Shown here piece after piece: positions 1-7,599 of a DNA stretch of 16,154 nucleotides. The stretch is taken from contig JAUUVJ010000026.1 of NCBI GenBank assembly GCA_030589605.1, positions 1-16,154 on the forward strand, read 5' to 3'. The translations under genes were made by a program, and so were the position numbers. The notes beneath the pieces are model-generated. The model did not search any database. It saw only the letters and a list, made by a program, of their open reading frames with translations, and was not told the origin of the DNA. The stretch comes from Candidatus Hodarchaeota archaeon (GTDB lineage Archaea; Asgardarchaeota; Heimdallarchaeia; Hodarchaeales; Hodarchaeaceae). Numbering within the stretch: the stretch's first letter is position 1; each line of letters starts with the position of its first letter.

Positions 1-1
1 A

Positions 2-1426
2 CAATGGAGTTATTTATACCTAGATGCAGAGGATCAGGTTTTTGAAGTTAGGGAAGCTTCTCGATTAAAGGGAAAAGATACTTGGACAACAATTGATTAT
101 CTTAAAGAAAATACAAAGAAGGGGATGAAAGTTGCTTGTATTGGTCCAGCGGGGGAAAACCTCGGATTAATGGCTTGTATCATTAATGATAAGGGACATG
201 CGTTAGGACGCGGTGGTCTTGGAGCAGTTATGGGATCTAAAAGATTAAAAGCTCTAATGATTAAGGGAAAGGATATTCCAAAGGATAATAGATTGAAAGA
301 ATTATCAGATCAGCTACATCTGTCAATAAGAAAAAATCCAGTAACAAAATCAGCTTTACCAGTGTTTGGAACACCAGTCTTAGTTAATTTAATAAATGAA
401 TTAGGTATGTTTCCTACCAGGAACTTTCAGGAAGGGAGGTTTGATGATGCGCCAGGTATTTCAGGAGAAAAATTGAAAGAATTATATATAATTAAGAAAC
501 ATGCATGTGCTGGATGCAGTATTGCTTGTGGACATATCACTAAGGTCGGAGATGAAACAGAAGGTAAGGGGCCAGAATTCGAAACGATTTGGTCCTTTGG
601 TTCTCAACTAGGGAATAATGATCTAGCATTGATATGCAGAATTAATAATCTATGTAATCAATTAGGTCTTGATACAATCTCAACAGGAAGTACTATAGGT
701 TGCGCAATGGAATTATCAGAGAAACAAAAATTAAATGGTTTTCCAAAGTTTGGAGAGGTGAATTCATTACTTGAAATCATTAAAGATATTGCATATAAGA
801 AGGGAATAGGCAAAGATCTCAGTGAGGGGTCAAAGAGATTTGCAGAGAAATACAATGCTCCTGAAGTTTCAATGAGTGTAAAATCTCTTGAAATTCCTGC
901 GTATGACCCTAGAGGAGTACAAGGTCAAGGATTATCATATGCTACCTCAAATAGAGGAGGGTGTCATCTTCGGGCATATATGATAAGTACAGAGGTTCTT
1001 GGGAACCCTATACCAATGGATCGTTTTACTTCTGCTGGAAAAGCTGGTATTGTGAAAGTTTTCGAGGAGATATCAGCCCTTGTTGATTCATTGGTTCTGT
1101 GCCGTTTTTCTAGTTTTGCTCTATCAGCAATTGATTACGCTAGGTTATTATCAATAGTTAATGAAACTGAATATTCTGAATCTGACATCATGCAATTTGG
1201 GGAACGAATTTGGAATTTAGAGCGGTTATATAATCTGAAAGCTGGGTTCACTAGAAAAGATGATACTTTACCTAAGCGGTTATTAAATGAACCATTAAAA
1301 ATAGGTAATTCTAGAGGAAAAGTAGCTAAACTTGATCAGATGCTTTCAGAATACTATAGAATAAGAGGTTGGAGTAACGAGGGGGAACCTTTAAATGAAA
1401 AATTGAAAGAATTAAACCTCATGTAG
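2..1426 (+). CDS. aor: Aldehyde ferredoxin oxidoreductase, 5' end cut by window
   Basis: Tungstopterin enzyme that oxidises aldehydes to carboxylic acids in the cytoplasm and passes electrons to ferredoxin. The reading frame is open from base 2, and the 41 codons before the ATG at 125 still match the family (SYLYLDAEDQ, then VACIGPAGEN), so 125 is an internal Met and the true start lies outside the window. The visible 474 residues lack the N-terminal part of a protein usually about 600 aa long. Iron-sulfur ligands are CAGCSIAC (Cys codons at 506, 515 and 527) and the late Cys in DSLVLCRF (codon at 1100). Pterin-site motifs GLDTISTG and DPRGVQGQGLSYATSNRG are present. The YkgJ-like gene follows after 33 bases and is probably co-transcribed. 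The aldehyde substrate cannot be told from sequence; the family assignment is firm. Confidence 0.95.
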   Translation, partial: QWSYLYLDAEDQVFEVREASRLKGKDTWTTIDYLKENTKKGMKVACIGPAGENLGLMACIINDKGHALGRGGLGAVMGSKRLKALMIKGKDIPKDNRLKELSDQLHLSIRKNPVTKSALPVFGTPVLVNLINELGMFPTRNFQEGRFDDAPGISGEKLKELYIIKKHACAGCSIACGHITKVGDETEGKGPEFETIWSFGSQLGNNDLALICRINNLCNQLGLDTISTGSTIGCAMELSEKQKLNGFPKFGEVNSLLEIIKDIAYKKGIGKDLSEGSKRFAEKYNAPEVSMSVKSLEIPAYDPRGVQGQGLSYATSNRGGCHLRAYMISTEVLGNPIPMDRFTSAGKAGIVKVFEEISALVDSLVLCRFSSFALSAIDYARLLSIVNETEYSESDIMQFGERIWNLERLYNLKAGFTRKDDTLPKRLLNEPLKIGNSRGKVAKLDQMLSEYYRIRGWSNEGEPLNEKLKELNLM

Positions 1427-1459
1427 TAAACCAACGATAAATTTAAGGATAATGTAAGG

Positions 1460-2416
1460 ATGGTACATTTCATTCGTGGATTTTCACACTTAACTGGTTA
1501 TTCCTGTTCACAATGTCATATGAAATGTTGCGGTACAGAATATGATTTACCGATATTTCGGAATGAAAAACGGAGAATCATTCAAAAACTCCCATCTTGG
1601 GCAAATTTTGTGAAGTCTTCTAAAGGAAAGCACTGGATTTTAAGAGGAGACAGTTGTCCCTTTTTAAATGGAGAAGGCTTATGTATTTTACACGATATGT
1701 TGGAAAAACCTTTAATTTGTCAAATATATCCTCTAATTCTTTATAAAATAAAACAAGATTTAATTTTGACTTGGATTAACCCCTGCAGAGGGAATGGATT
1801 TCAATGGGTGTCTGAATCAAAAAATCGGGTAACTGATAATTATCTTGAGCAGATAATTGGAAAATCCACTCCCTATTTTAAAGAAAATATTGGAGCAGAT
1901 ATTGATAGAAACAACCCATATAGGTCTATTTCATTAGAAAGAATTGAGCTACAAATGAGTAGTATTCCAACATTAAAAGATGAAAATAATGATATTGTTA
2001 CAAATAATTTTACTGAACTAAACCAATATAGTATATTTCAATCTCTAGTTATGAACCTCCAAAGTTCATCTTTCCATGAAGACGTCAATGATGTCATACA
2101 AGCTGTTTTCTATTGGTTATCTTGGAGTCCAGTAGGTCTTCAATTCTCATTCAAAAATTCAAGGTTAGTTTTTCAAGTTGCAGGAGCTTGGGTTGAACTT
2201 TGGGGGCGAGACTTACTTGAAGAATCGGATTTTTCAATTAAACGAGAGAGAATCTTACAACAATTGGGTTCTTTTTATGCTAGCTCAGTATTACCATCCT
2301 TTTGGAAACAAATGAAGGAAAAAGTAAAGGATCCACGATTGAAAAAGTTCTCAAAAAGTGTCTTTTTAGTACTACAAGGTGATAAATCCCAAAAAATTCT
2401 TCAAAAAGTGATATAA
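1460..2416 (+). CDS. YkgJ-type CxxCxxxCC cysteine-cluster protein
   Basis: Belongs to the putative zinc- or iron-chelating YkgJ-like family (PF03692-type). Members are thought to bind a metal or iron-sulfur cluster, but their reaction is generally unknown. The cluster is in the first 90 of 318 residues: CSQCHMKCC (Cys16, 19, 23, 24), then SCPFLNGEGLC (Cys66, 75) and KPLICQIYPL (Cys87), the usual order for the family. The remaining 230 residues match nothing I recognise and have no membrane segment or signal peptide. The ATG at 1460 has AAGGAT at 1445-1450, nine bases ahead. It lies 33 bases downstream of the aldehyde oxidoreductase in the same direction, so it may belong to the same redox operon, perhaps in cofactor or cluster handling (inference). 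The domain call is good; the function is open. Confidence 0.8.
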   Translation: MVHFIRGFSHLTGYSCSQCHMKCCGTEYDLPIFRNEKRRIIQKLPSWANFVKSSKGKHWILRGDSCPFLNGEGLCILHDMLEKPLICQIYPLILYKIKQDLILTWINPCRGNGFQWVSESKNRVTDNYLEQIIGKSTPYFKENIGADIDRNNPYRSISLERIELQMSSIPTLKDENNDIVTNNFTELNQYSIFQSLVMNLQSSSFHEDVNDVIQAVFYWLSWSPVGLQFSFKNSRLVFQVAGAWVELWGRDLLEESDFSIKRERILQQLGSFYASSVLPSFWKQMKEKVKDPRLKKFSKSVFLVLQGDKSQKILQKVI

Positions 2417-2446
2417 AAAATAAAAGAGTGAAACCAAAGAATGGTT
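2413..2446 (-). terminator. Candidate terminator of the kinase-like gene
   Basis: On the minus strand, just past the stop of the kinase-like gene, a 5-bp stem (AACCA/TGGTT at 2432-2436 and 2442-2446) is followed by a T-rich run (2427-2413). It also sits at the convergent end of the YkgJ-like gene. The stem is short, so the T-run, which is what matters in archaea, carries most of the weight. Confidence 0.4.
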
Positions 2447-2459
2447 GTTAATAAATTCT

Positions 2460-3599
2460 TCATGGTTTATAATCTTTAGGGAGGCCTACTTGTCTTATTA
2501 ATACATCACTCAATTTATCGGATCTAGGTCTTGATTCGGAGAGAAAGTCTTCCAGATTCGTTTCCACCTGTTTTAAGACAATCCTTTCTTCAGCGTCGAT
2601 ATGCTTCTGAGTAATATGATATTCAAAGAATTTGCATAACAATCTTGGAGAAACGGTTATTTCGGTCACTTCTTGATCCTCTAAACTTCTTATTCTATGA
2701 ATAGTATGTAAAACTCTTTCATCGAAAATATTGGCAGTAGGATGAATAATTGCAGTTAAATAGCTTCTTCCTTTAGTTATTTCATCTTCTTCCATCCAAA
2801 TATCAGAACCTAACGCCCACATTTCATAATCAATACCCCAAATATGAGTAGCTTCTTTTTTATCGTTCAATTGTACTAGATAATTTCCAGCATTTATATC
2901 TGGATCATTCAACCATATATCGAAAGGTAGTAGAGAGTATCCATCATCGATTTGCCGAATATGCTCAAATGCAGCATCAAGGTCTTTGTAAGTATCAAGG
3001 AATTCATCTAAATTGATAGAATTGGGAATTTTTTCAGTGAGTAAAGCTAGAATCGTGGAGGGGTCGTTTTTATCACTTCGACTTGCAAGCAATTGTTCAA
3101 AATTGGCTGAGGTTTCCAATGTATAACCTTCTCTTTTTGAAAAGTCATAAAATTCATTTGCAGTTTCAGGACCTCCATCTTCCTCATCAAGGATTACTAC
3201 ATCACCAAGAGTAAGTGGGGATGATTTTTTGAGGACTAAATCAGAAATAGTTTGTGAACAAACAACGATAACATTGGGTACATTAAGTTTTAATCTCTGT
3301 CCAAGGCGAGAAGCAGTAAGTTCATTCAAAACTCGCCAAAGATGCATTCTATGTCGACTTTCCTCGGGAGAATCTTGAATATCTACTTCAAGATCCGATA
3401 TCTTTTCTTCTTCAAAATCGATTATCTTAGAAAACGTTTTTAAAAGCCAGTCTTTACCTTGTTTATCTACAAGTATAATGGCTTTACCATGTTGTCCAGC
3501 TGCCGTCATGGTCTTTTTTGTTATCCGAAATCGGTTAATAACGGCTTTTTTTTCCTGAGTTTCAAAAATAACTAAATCCCATTTCTTTTTTTTACTCAT
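2460..3599 (-). CDS. HipA/phosphoinositide-kinase-like protein
   Basis: 379 aa, cytoplasmic, probably an atypical kinase. Visible marks of the HipA/type II PI4-kinase fold come in the right order. A Gly-containing loop (GQHGKA, 36-40) is followed by a candidate ATP lysine in DWLLKTFSK (Lys54) and an acidic helix with NELTASRLGQRLKLNVP (Glu93), much like HipA-family ExxxxxLAxxLGLxVP. A catalytic-like segment FDIWLNDPDINAGNYLV (Asp227, Asn231, Asp234, Asn239) and a metal-binding-like GIDYE (Asp257) complete the set. The C-terminal 110 residues are unassigned. It lies 58 bases behind metG on the same strand, so the two may share a transcript. No clear ribosome site precedes the ATG. No HipB-like antitoxin is next to it, so a toxin role is not implied. 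The substrate could be a protein or a lipid; this is inference from motifs. Confidence 0.55.
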   Translation of the reverse strand: MSKKKKWDLVIFETQEKKAVINRFRITKKTMTAAGQHGKAIILVDKQGKDWLLKTFSKIIDFEEEKISDLEVDIQDSPEESRHRMHLWRVLNELTASRLGQRLKLNVPNVIVVCSQTISDLVLKKSSPLTLGDVVILDEEDGGPETANEFYDFSKREGYTLETSANFEQLLASRSDKNDPSTILALLTEKIPNSINLDEFLDTYKDLDAAFEHIRQIDDGYSLLPFDIWLNDPDINAGNYLVQLNDKKEATHIWGIDYEMWALGSDIWMEEDEITKGRSYLTAIIHPTANIFDERVLHTIHRIRSLEDQEVTEITVSPRLLCKFFEYHITQKHIDAEERIVLKQVETNLEDFLSESRPRSDKLSDVLIRQVGLPKDYKP

Positions 3600-3657
3600 A
3601 ATTATAACAACCGTGGAATGAAGAATGGAAAAAATATTGATACTAGGATTAAAAAGT

Positions 3658-5748
3658 TTAGCTTACTCGGGTACCATTTGGGACTTGTATATCTGAGATT
3701 ATAAGTCCTAGTTTTTCTCCTTCGACAGCTGCTAATAACATTCCTTCAGAACGAACCCCACGAATGGTAGCTGGTTCAAGATTGACAACTACAGTGATTT
3801 TTTGACCAATAAGATCATTACTTTTACGATAGGGGGCTATACCAGCAACTAACTGACGTTCACCGATTTCTGATCCGAGATCAACTCGTAATTTCAACAA
3901 TTTGTTTGCTTTAGGAATATTTTCCGCAGAAACAATCGTTCCTATACGGATATCTAGCTTTTGGAAATCTTCGAAAGGAATAATTTTAGATTCTTGATCA
4001 GACATATTTTTTTCCTCTTTTGAATCATTCGATTTTGTTTTCATCAATTTTAGTAATTTTTTTTGAAGTTCTTTGATATCAATCTTTGAAAATAATGGCT
4101 TTGATTCGTTAACAACAAGTCCTGGTTGGATGATTAACTTACCTGCTTCATCTAATTTCTGTTCTGCAGCTGATCCTTCTAAATTGAGTGTTTTCCATAT
4201 TTTTTCACTAGTTTCAGGAATGATAGGAGAAAAAACAATCGCAAGAGTACGAAGAGATTGGGAACACAGTGATAAAATGGTTTCAACGGCAGATTGATCG
4301 CTATCTATCAATTTCCATGGTTCTTTTGCGCTAAGATACGTATTGGCAGAGCGAGCAAAATCAATCATAGTGCTAACAGCCTTTTTATATTCAAAGCGAT
4401 CGAAATAATCAGCTACATTCTCAGAAACATCATGGATAGTCGAAACAAAATCTCGGTCGATATCATCAAGCCGATGACATTCAGGAATCTTACCATCAAA
4501 ATATTTGTGTAAAAGAACAAAAATCCGATGAATATAGTTACCAAGAACATCGTTAAGATCATTATTTATTCGTTGTTCAAAATCTTGCCATGTGAAATTG
4601 GTATCTTTTACTTCAGGTCTTGTTGCTGCAATAAAGTAACGCCAATAATCAGTTGGTAAAAGTTCAGCTGCATCGTCAATGTAAATACCAATACCTTGGG
4701 ATTTACTGAATTTTAATTCATTAAAAAGAATAAATTCAGTGGTACTAACATTGTATGGTAAAACAAAAGGTTTTCCATAACTTTCTTCAGCCCCAAGGAG
4801 TAAGCCAGGTAAAAGTAAGGTGTGAAAGAAGATATTATCCTTTCCAATGAAGAAGATAGTCTTGGTTTCTTGGTTTAACCAATATTTTTCCCAAAACTTG
4901 GAGTCATTATGCAATTCCATCCCTAATTCAGCTGAAGCAGATACATAACCTAATACAGCTTCTAACCATACATAAATAGATTTTCCTTTAGCTCCAGCAA
5001 TAGCTTTATCTGCAGGAATACCCCAATCAAGATCACGAGTCAATGTTCGGGGTTGTAATCCATCTTCTAGAATATGATTGGAAAACTTTCGAGCATTTTC
5101 AGGTAATTGTTTATTTTGACGAATATAGGTAGAAAGTTTTTCCTGAAAAGCACTAAAGTCATAATACCATTGTTTCGTTGTCTTAGTAACAGGGGGTTTA
5201 CCACAAATTTTACATACAGGGTCAATTAGTTCTACAGGGCTTAGCGGTTTACCACAATTAGGAGCATCACACTGATCTCCTCTAGCCCCTGAAGTATTAC
5301 AATGAGGACATGTGCCTTCAACAAATCTATCGGGAAGAAAGCGTTTATCGTGTTCACAATATAGCTGTTCAACCTCTTTAGCAAAAATATAGCCATTTTT
5401 ATGGCATTTGTGGTAAAAATCTTGTACCCATTGGTAATGAAAGGGATTGGCTGTTTTAGAATAATTCAAATCGATATTCCATTTGGTTAATAATTTAAGA
5501 ATATTGTTATGATTCCTTTCGACTAGTTGTTTTGGAGTAATCCCTTCTTGCATGGCAGCAACTTCAATCGGTGTACCATGACAATCAGAACCAGTTGCAG
5601 AAATCACATCCGCACCACGAAGTTTCAAATAACGGACATAAATATCTGCTCCTAATAGTTGTAACACAGTACCAAGATGCGGTGCTGGTGCGTTGACATA
5701 AGGCCACGCAGGACATATCACATATTTTTGATGAGTTAAATCTTCCAT
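3658..5748 (-). CDS. metG: Methionyl-tRNA synthetase
   Basis: Charges tRNA-Met with methionine. The 696-aa form has the class I signature as PHLGT (residues 23-27) and the second signature as KFSKS (346-350). Zinc-knuckle cysteines lie at 147, 150, 160, 165, 179 and 182 (CPHC...C...C, CKIC), and WYYDFSAF and the anticodon-binding helical domain follow. After a charged linker, residues 592-696 form the EMAP-II/Trbp-type tRNA-binding domain (KLDIRIGTI, LVAGIAP, GMLLAA). The frame extends 10 codons further upstream to 5778, but I chose 5748 because AGGAG (5758-5762) sits nine bases ahead of it and homology begins there. A TATA box lies 60 bases upstream. The kinase-like gene follows in the same direction. 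An internal ATG at 4005 with its own ribosome site may give a free tRNA-binding domain. Confidence 0.97.
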   Translation of the reverse strand: MEDLTHQKYVICPAWPYVNAPAPHLGTVLQLLGADIYVRYLKLRGADVISATGSDCHGTPIEVAAMQEGITPKQLVERNHNNILKLLTKWNIDLNYSKTANPFHYQWVQDFYHKCHKNGYIFAKEVEQLYCEHDKRFLPDRFVEGTCPHCNTSGARGDQCDAPNCGKPLSPVELIDPVCKICGKPPVTKTTKQWYYDFSAFQEKLSTYIRQNKQLPENARKFSNHILEDGLQPRTLTRDLDWGIPADKAIAGAKGKSIYVWLEAVLGYVSASAELGMELHNDSKFWEKYWLNQETKTIFFIGKDNIFFHTLLLPGLLLGAEESYGKPFVLPYNVSTTEFILFNELKFSKSQGIGIYIDDAAELLPTDYWRYFIAATRPEVKDTNFTWQDFEQRINNDLNDVLGNYIHRIFVLLHKYFDGKIPECHRLDDIDRDFVSTIHDVSENVADYFDRFEYKKAVSTMIDFARSANTYLSAKEPWKLIDSDQSAVETILSLCSQSLRTLAIVFSPIIPETSEKIWKTLNLEGSAAEQKLDEAGKLIIQPGLVVNESKPLFSKIDIKELQKKLLKLMKTKSNDSKEEKNMSDQESKIIPFEDFQKLDIRIGTIVSAENIPKANKLLKLRVDLGSEIGERQLVAGIAPYRKSNDLIGQKITVVVNLEPATIRGVRSEGMLLAAVEGEKLGLIISDIQVPNGTRVS

Positions 5749-5810
5749 GAAGAACTTCTCCTGTAAGTTGTATGTCAATTGAGCTAGGAGTGATAGTTTT
5801 ATCGAAATAA

Positions 5811-5816
5811 TATATA
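5811..5816 (-). promoter_or_regulatory. TATA box of metG
   Basis: On the minus strand the sequence reads TTGTATATATTAT. Initiation about 25 bases further on would give a leader of roughly 40 bases that carries the AGGAG ribosome site. No experimental support. Confidence 0.5.
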
Positions 5817-6350
5817 CAATTTTGAGGAATAGAGGGATGCTTTAGAAGAAGAGAAAAATCACTTTGAGTAACCCATTTGGCAATCCCACACTGTTTATCG
5901 TCTCAAATATCGCTTATAGACTAATCTTTAAAAGATTTTGTATGTGTAAAAGAAAAGAAGTTAAGCCAACTTATTAGAGAAAATACTGATCACGATAATG
6001 ATGATATCCTCATATCATTATTAATATTCGATGTAATTATAATTGAATGATAAAATGATCAAAATTCAATGAGGAATAGTTTGAAATCTCAATATTTCGA
6101 TACCAGTAAAGAAAACATTTTAAAGGAAAGAAGATAATGATTAAAATGACAGATAGATAATGATATGAGTCTAACTGACTAAAAAAATAAGAAATGGTCT
6201 GGAGAGTTGTCAGAGTGGGAAGTTTCTTCTCGGAAGTAGATGAAAAGAAATAAACCCTATTGAGACAAAAAGAAAGTTACCATTATCTTGAATAAATGCA
6301 TACATTGGAGTGTTTGCGGAATGGAAGAATCCTTTTCTTAATCTCGCAAT

Positions 6351-6370
6351 CACTCCCTCCCTCCCCCCTC
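6351..6370. repeat. C-run/G-run tract, possible G-quadruplex on the minus strand
   Basis: Reads CACTCCCTCCCTCCCCCCTC on the plus strand, so the minus strand has G6-A-GGG-A-GGG. In sequence that is otherwise strongly AT-rich this is a sharp outlier. It has three clear G3 tracts, one of them six long, so a strict four-tract quadruplex would need the G6 run to be split. Confidence 0.5.
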
Positions 6371-6518
6371 AAAAATAAGTTTTTAGTATTCTTTTTACTG
6401 CTTTTTCTCTACAATGAACTATATTTTAGATTCCCCTCTGTTACTAGTAATTTTCACTAGCTGAATTCTTGATTAGAATATTATCAAAAATATTACTTGG
6501 TTAATGGAATCAAGAAAT

Positions 6519-6528
6519 CATATATTAT
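6519..6528 (+). promoter_or_regulatory. TATA box candidate for the TIGR04076-type gene
   Basis: CATATATTATA-like sequence. Initiation about 25 bases downstream would fall after the first ATG of the frame (6504) and before the ATG at 6588. That agrees with the shorter start. Confidence 0.4.
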
Positions 6529-6587
6529 ATTCCCATAATTCTAGATTAATAACAAAAATTAATAAAAAAGTATGCTGGGATTTAATA

Positions 6588-6857
6588 ATGACTTTTGACA
6601 TTAAATTGAAAGTGATAAAGCAAGAAGGAACCTGTGTTGCGGGACATGAAATAGGAGATGAAGTTTTAATAGCTTTTACCAAAAATAAAATTGAAGGAAA
6701 AATCTGCCTCCATGCTCTATACTCCATTCTACCTAAAGTATTTGCAATGGCATATGGAGCCGAATTTCCTTGGTTAAAAGATCCAGATGTGAGTACGCAT
6801 GCATGTCCAGATGCATGGAATCCTTTAGTTTATGAAGTGAGTCGAATTAAACCATAA
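6588..6857 (+). CDS. TIGR04076-family small protein
   Basis: 89 aa, cytoplasmic, function unknown. It matches the TIGR04076 pattern throughout: VIKQEGTCVAGHEIGDE near the start, KICLHALYSILPKVFAMAYGAEFPW in the middle (quoted in part of the family layout only), and a CPDAWNPLVYEVSRI end. The three conserved cysteines, in GTC, ICLHA and ACPD, together with the two His (GHEIGD, LHALYS), suggest metal binding, which is inference. The frame opens at 6504, but the first 28 residues look like translated upstream sequence, the usual family length is close to 90, and a TATA-like element lies inside the extension. I therefore start at 6588 (MTFDIKLKV). A hairpin with a T-run closes the gene, so it is probably a single-gene transcript. 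Confidence 0.8.
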   Translation: MTFDIKLKVIKQEGTCVAGHEIGDEVLIAFTKNKIEGKICLHALYSILPKVFAMAYGAEFPWLKDPDVSTHACPDAWNPLVYEVSRIKP

Positions 6858-6870
6858 TCAAATGAACAAA

Positions 6871-6900
6871 GAATTGAAAATAATATTCAATTCCTTTTTT
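6871..6900 (+). terminator. Hairpin and T-run terminator
   Basis: An exact 8-bp stem GAATTGAA/TTCAATTC with a seven-base loop is followed by C and six Ts, starting 14 bases after the stop of the TIGR04076-type gene. It is placed as an intrinsic terminator should be. Archaeal termination needs mainly the T-run. Confidence 0.6.
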
Positions 6901-7009
6901 CCATAATTGCGTTGTTAAACTTGATTAAAGAATAAATTCGTAAAATGACGGCTAAAAGTTTTTCAATAAAGAATTTTAACTTCTGTAATTAACCTGAAAT
7001 GAAATCTAA

Positions 7010-7306
7010 TTACGATTTTGGCTGTTTATTCATTTCTGATGCTACAATCAGAGTCGCAGCAATATCATCTACAGATTCAGAAAGTGCTCGGTAAGTATCC
7101 AGTTTTTCGGACATAGTAATTTTCATTGCTTTAAAAACAGCGTATTGTCTATCCATTGAATATTTTGAGTATACACTTGCCATTGCGAGCAATGAAGCAA
7201 TTCTAGCCGTTTTTTTGGCGTCTTTCTTATACTGCTTGTTGTCAGCTCTCATTATTTCTTGAAGTTTGACAAATCGCTCAAATATATCTAGGTAAGCCTC
7301 AGACAT
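7010..7306 (-). CDS. Small helical protein of unknown function
   Basis: 98 aa; I do not recognise a family. The composition is almost wholly helical, with a charged first third (QYKKDAKKTARIASLLAMA), a short middle (YSKYSMDRQYAVFKAMK) and a C-terminal helix (SVDDIAATLIVASEM). There are no cysteines, no signal peptide and no long membrane segment. It is likely a real gene: AGAGG (GAGG at 7316-7319) sits nine bases ahead of the ATG, and no better frame overlaps it. It is divergent from the E2 gene with about 290 bases between them, so the two might share regulation. A perfect ATTGGCCAAT palindrome lies 25 bases before its start. No function is proposed. Confidence 0.6.
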   Translation of the reverse strand: MSEAYLDIFERFVKLQEIMRADNKQYKKDAKKTARIASLLAMASVYSKYSMDRQYAVFKAMKITMSEKLDTYRALSESVDDIAATLIVASEMNKQPKS

Positions 7307-7330
7307 TTTCTTGATCCTCTTTTATTTATT

Positions 7331-7340
7331 ATTGGCCAAT
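7331..7340. promoter_or_regulatory. Perfect 10-bp palindrome ATTGGCCAAT
   Basis: The palindrome lies 24 bases upstream of the small helical protein's start, where a repressor could block its transcript. Its GGCC core stands out in an AT-rich spacer. It could be chance or a restriction-type site. Confidence 0.25.
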
Positions 7341-7571
7341 CGTGTAGGAAATACTGAAATCTACTGAATAATTCATGAAAAAAAGGTACTTATTCAAAAG
7401 TTTTTCATTTCCGAGTTCTCGATTTTAGATATTGATAAAATTTTTTATATTGTCATAATATACACATATTAATATAAATGACTCTGATATTCTTTCAATC
7501 ATTGAGAAGAATTTATTATTCAATTTTATTCCAATAATAATGGAATATGAATTTCTAATCACTTGAAATTG

Positions 7572-7579
7572 CTATAAAG
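7572..7579 (+). promoter_or_regulatory. TATA box of the E2 gene
   Basis: CTATAAAG centred about 24 bases before the first ATG at 7600. Initiation would fall at or next to 7600, giving either a leaderless message or a very short leader ahead of the second ATG at 7615. The rest of the 7307-7599 spacer is AT-rich with no other feature I can support. Confidence 0.5.
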
Positions 7580-7599
7580 AATGTTTTATCAAGCAAATA

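Larger units (their letters stand above)
5749..6587. other. Long intergenic region between metG and the TIGR04076-type gene
   Basis: About 840 bases without a convincing gene on either strand. The left edge holds the metG promoter. The rest is AT-rich with frequent stops. I found no tRNA-like T-arm, rRNA or CRISPR repeats. Two local structures stand out: an inverted repeat ATAATGAT/ATCATTAT (5995-6002 and 6014-6021) and a run of C tracts (6351-6370). TATA-like sequence at 6519-6528 probably serves the gene at 6588. Confidence 0.6.

Noticed and set aside
285..1420. Repeated ATTGAAAGAATTA-like motif three times in the oxidoreductase gene
   Set aside because: Explained by recurring Leu-Lys-Glu-Leu codons in an AT-rich coding sequence.
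2460..3599. HipBA toxin-antitoxin pair
   Set aside because: No small helix-turn-helix antitoxin gene lies next to the kinase-like gene.
4073..4512. Two plus-strand frames of about 72 codons inside metG
   Set aside because: Antisense to a certain gene, with no sensible protein features.
5986..6010. C-box-like ATGATGA that might mark a C/D box guide RNA
   Set aside because: No CTGA D box or second C'/D' pair at the right spacing.
5749..6587. Replication origin in the long AT-rich gap
   Set aside because: No origin-recognition-box repeats seen and no orc1/cdc6 gene nearby.
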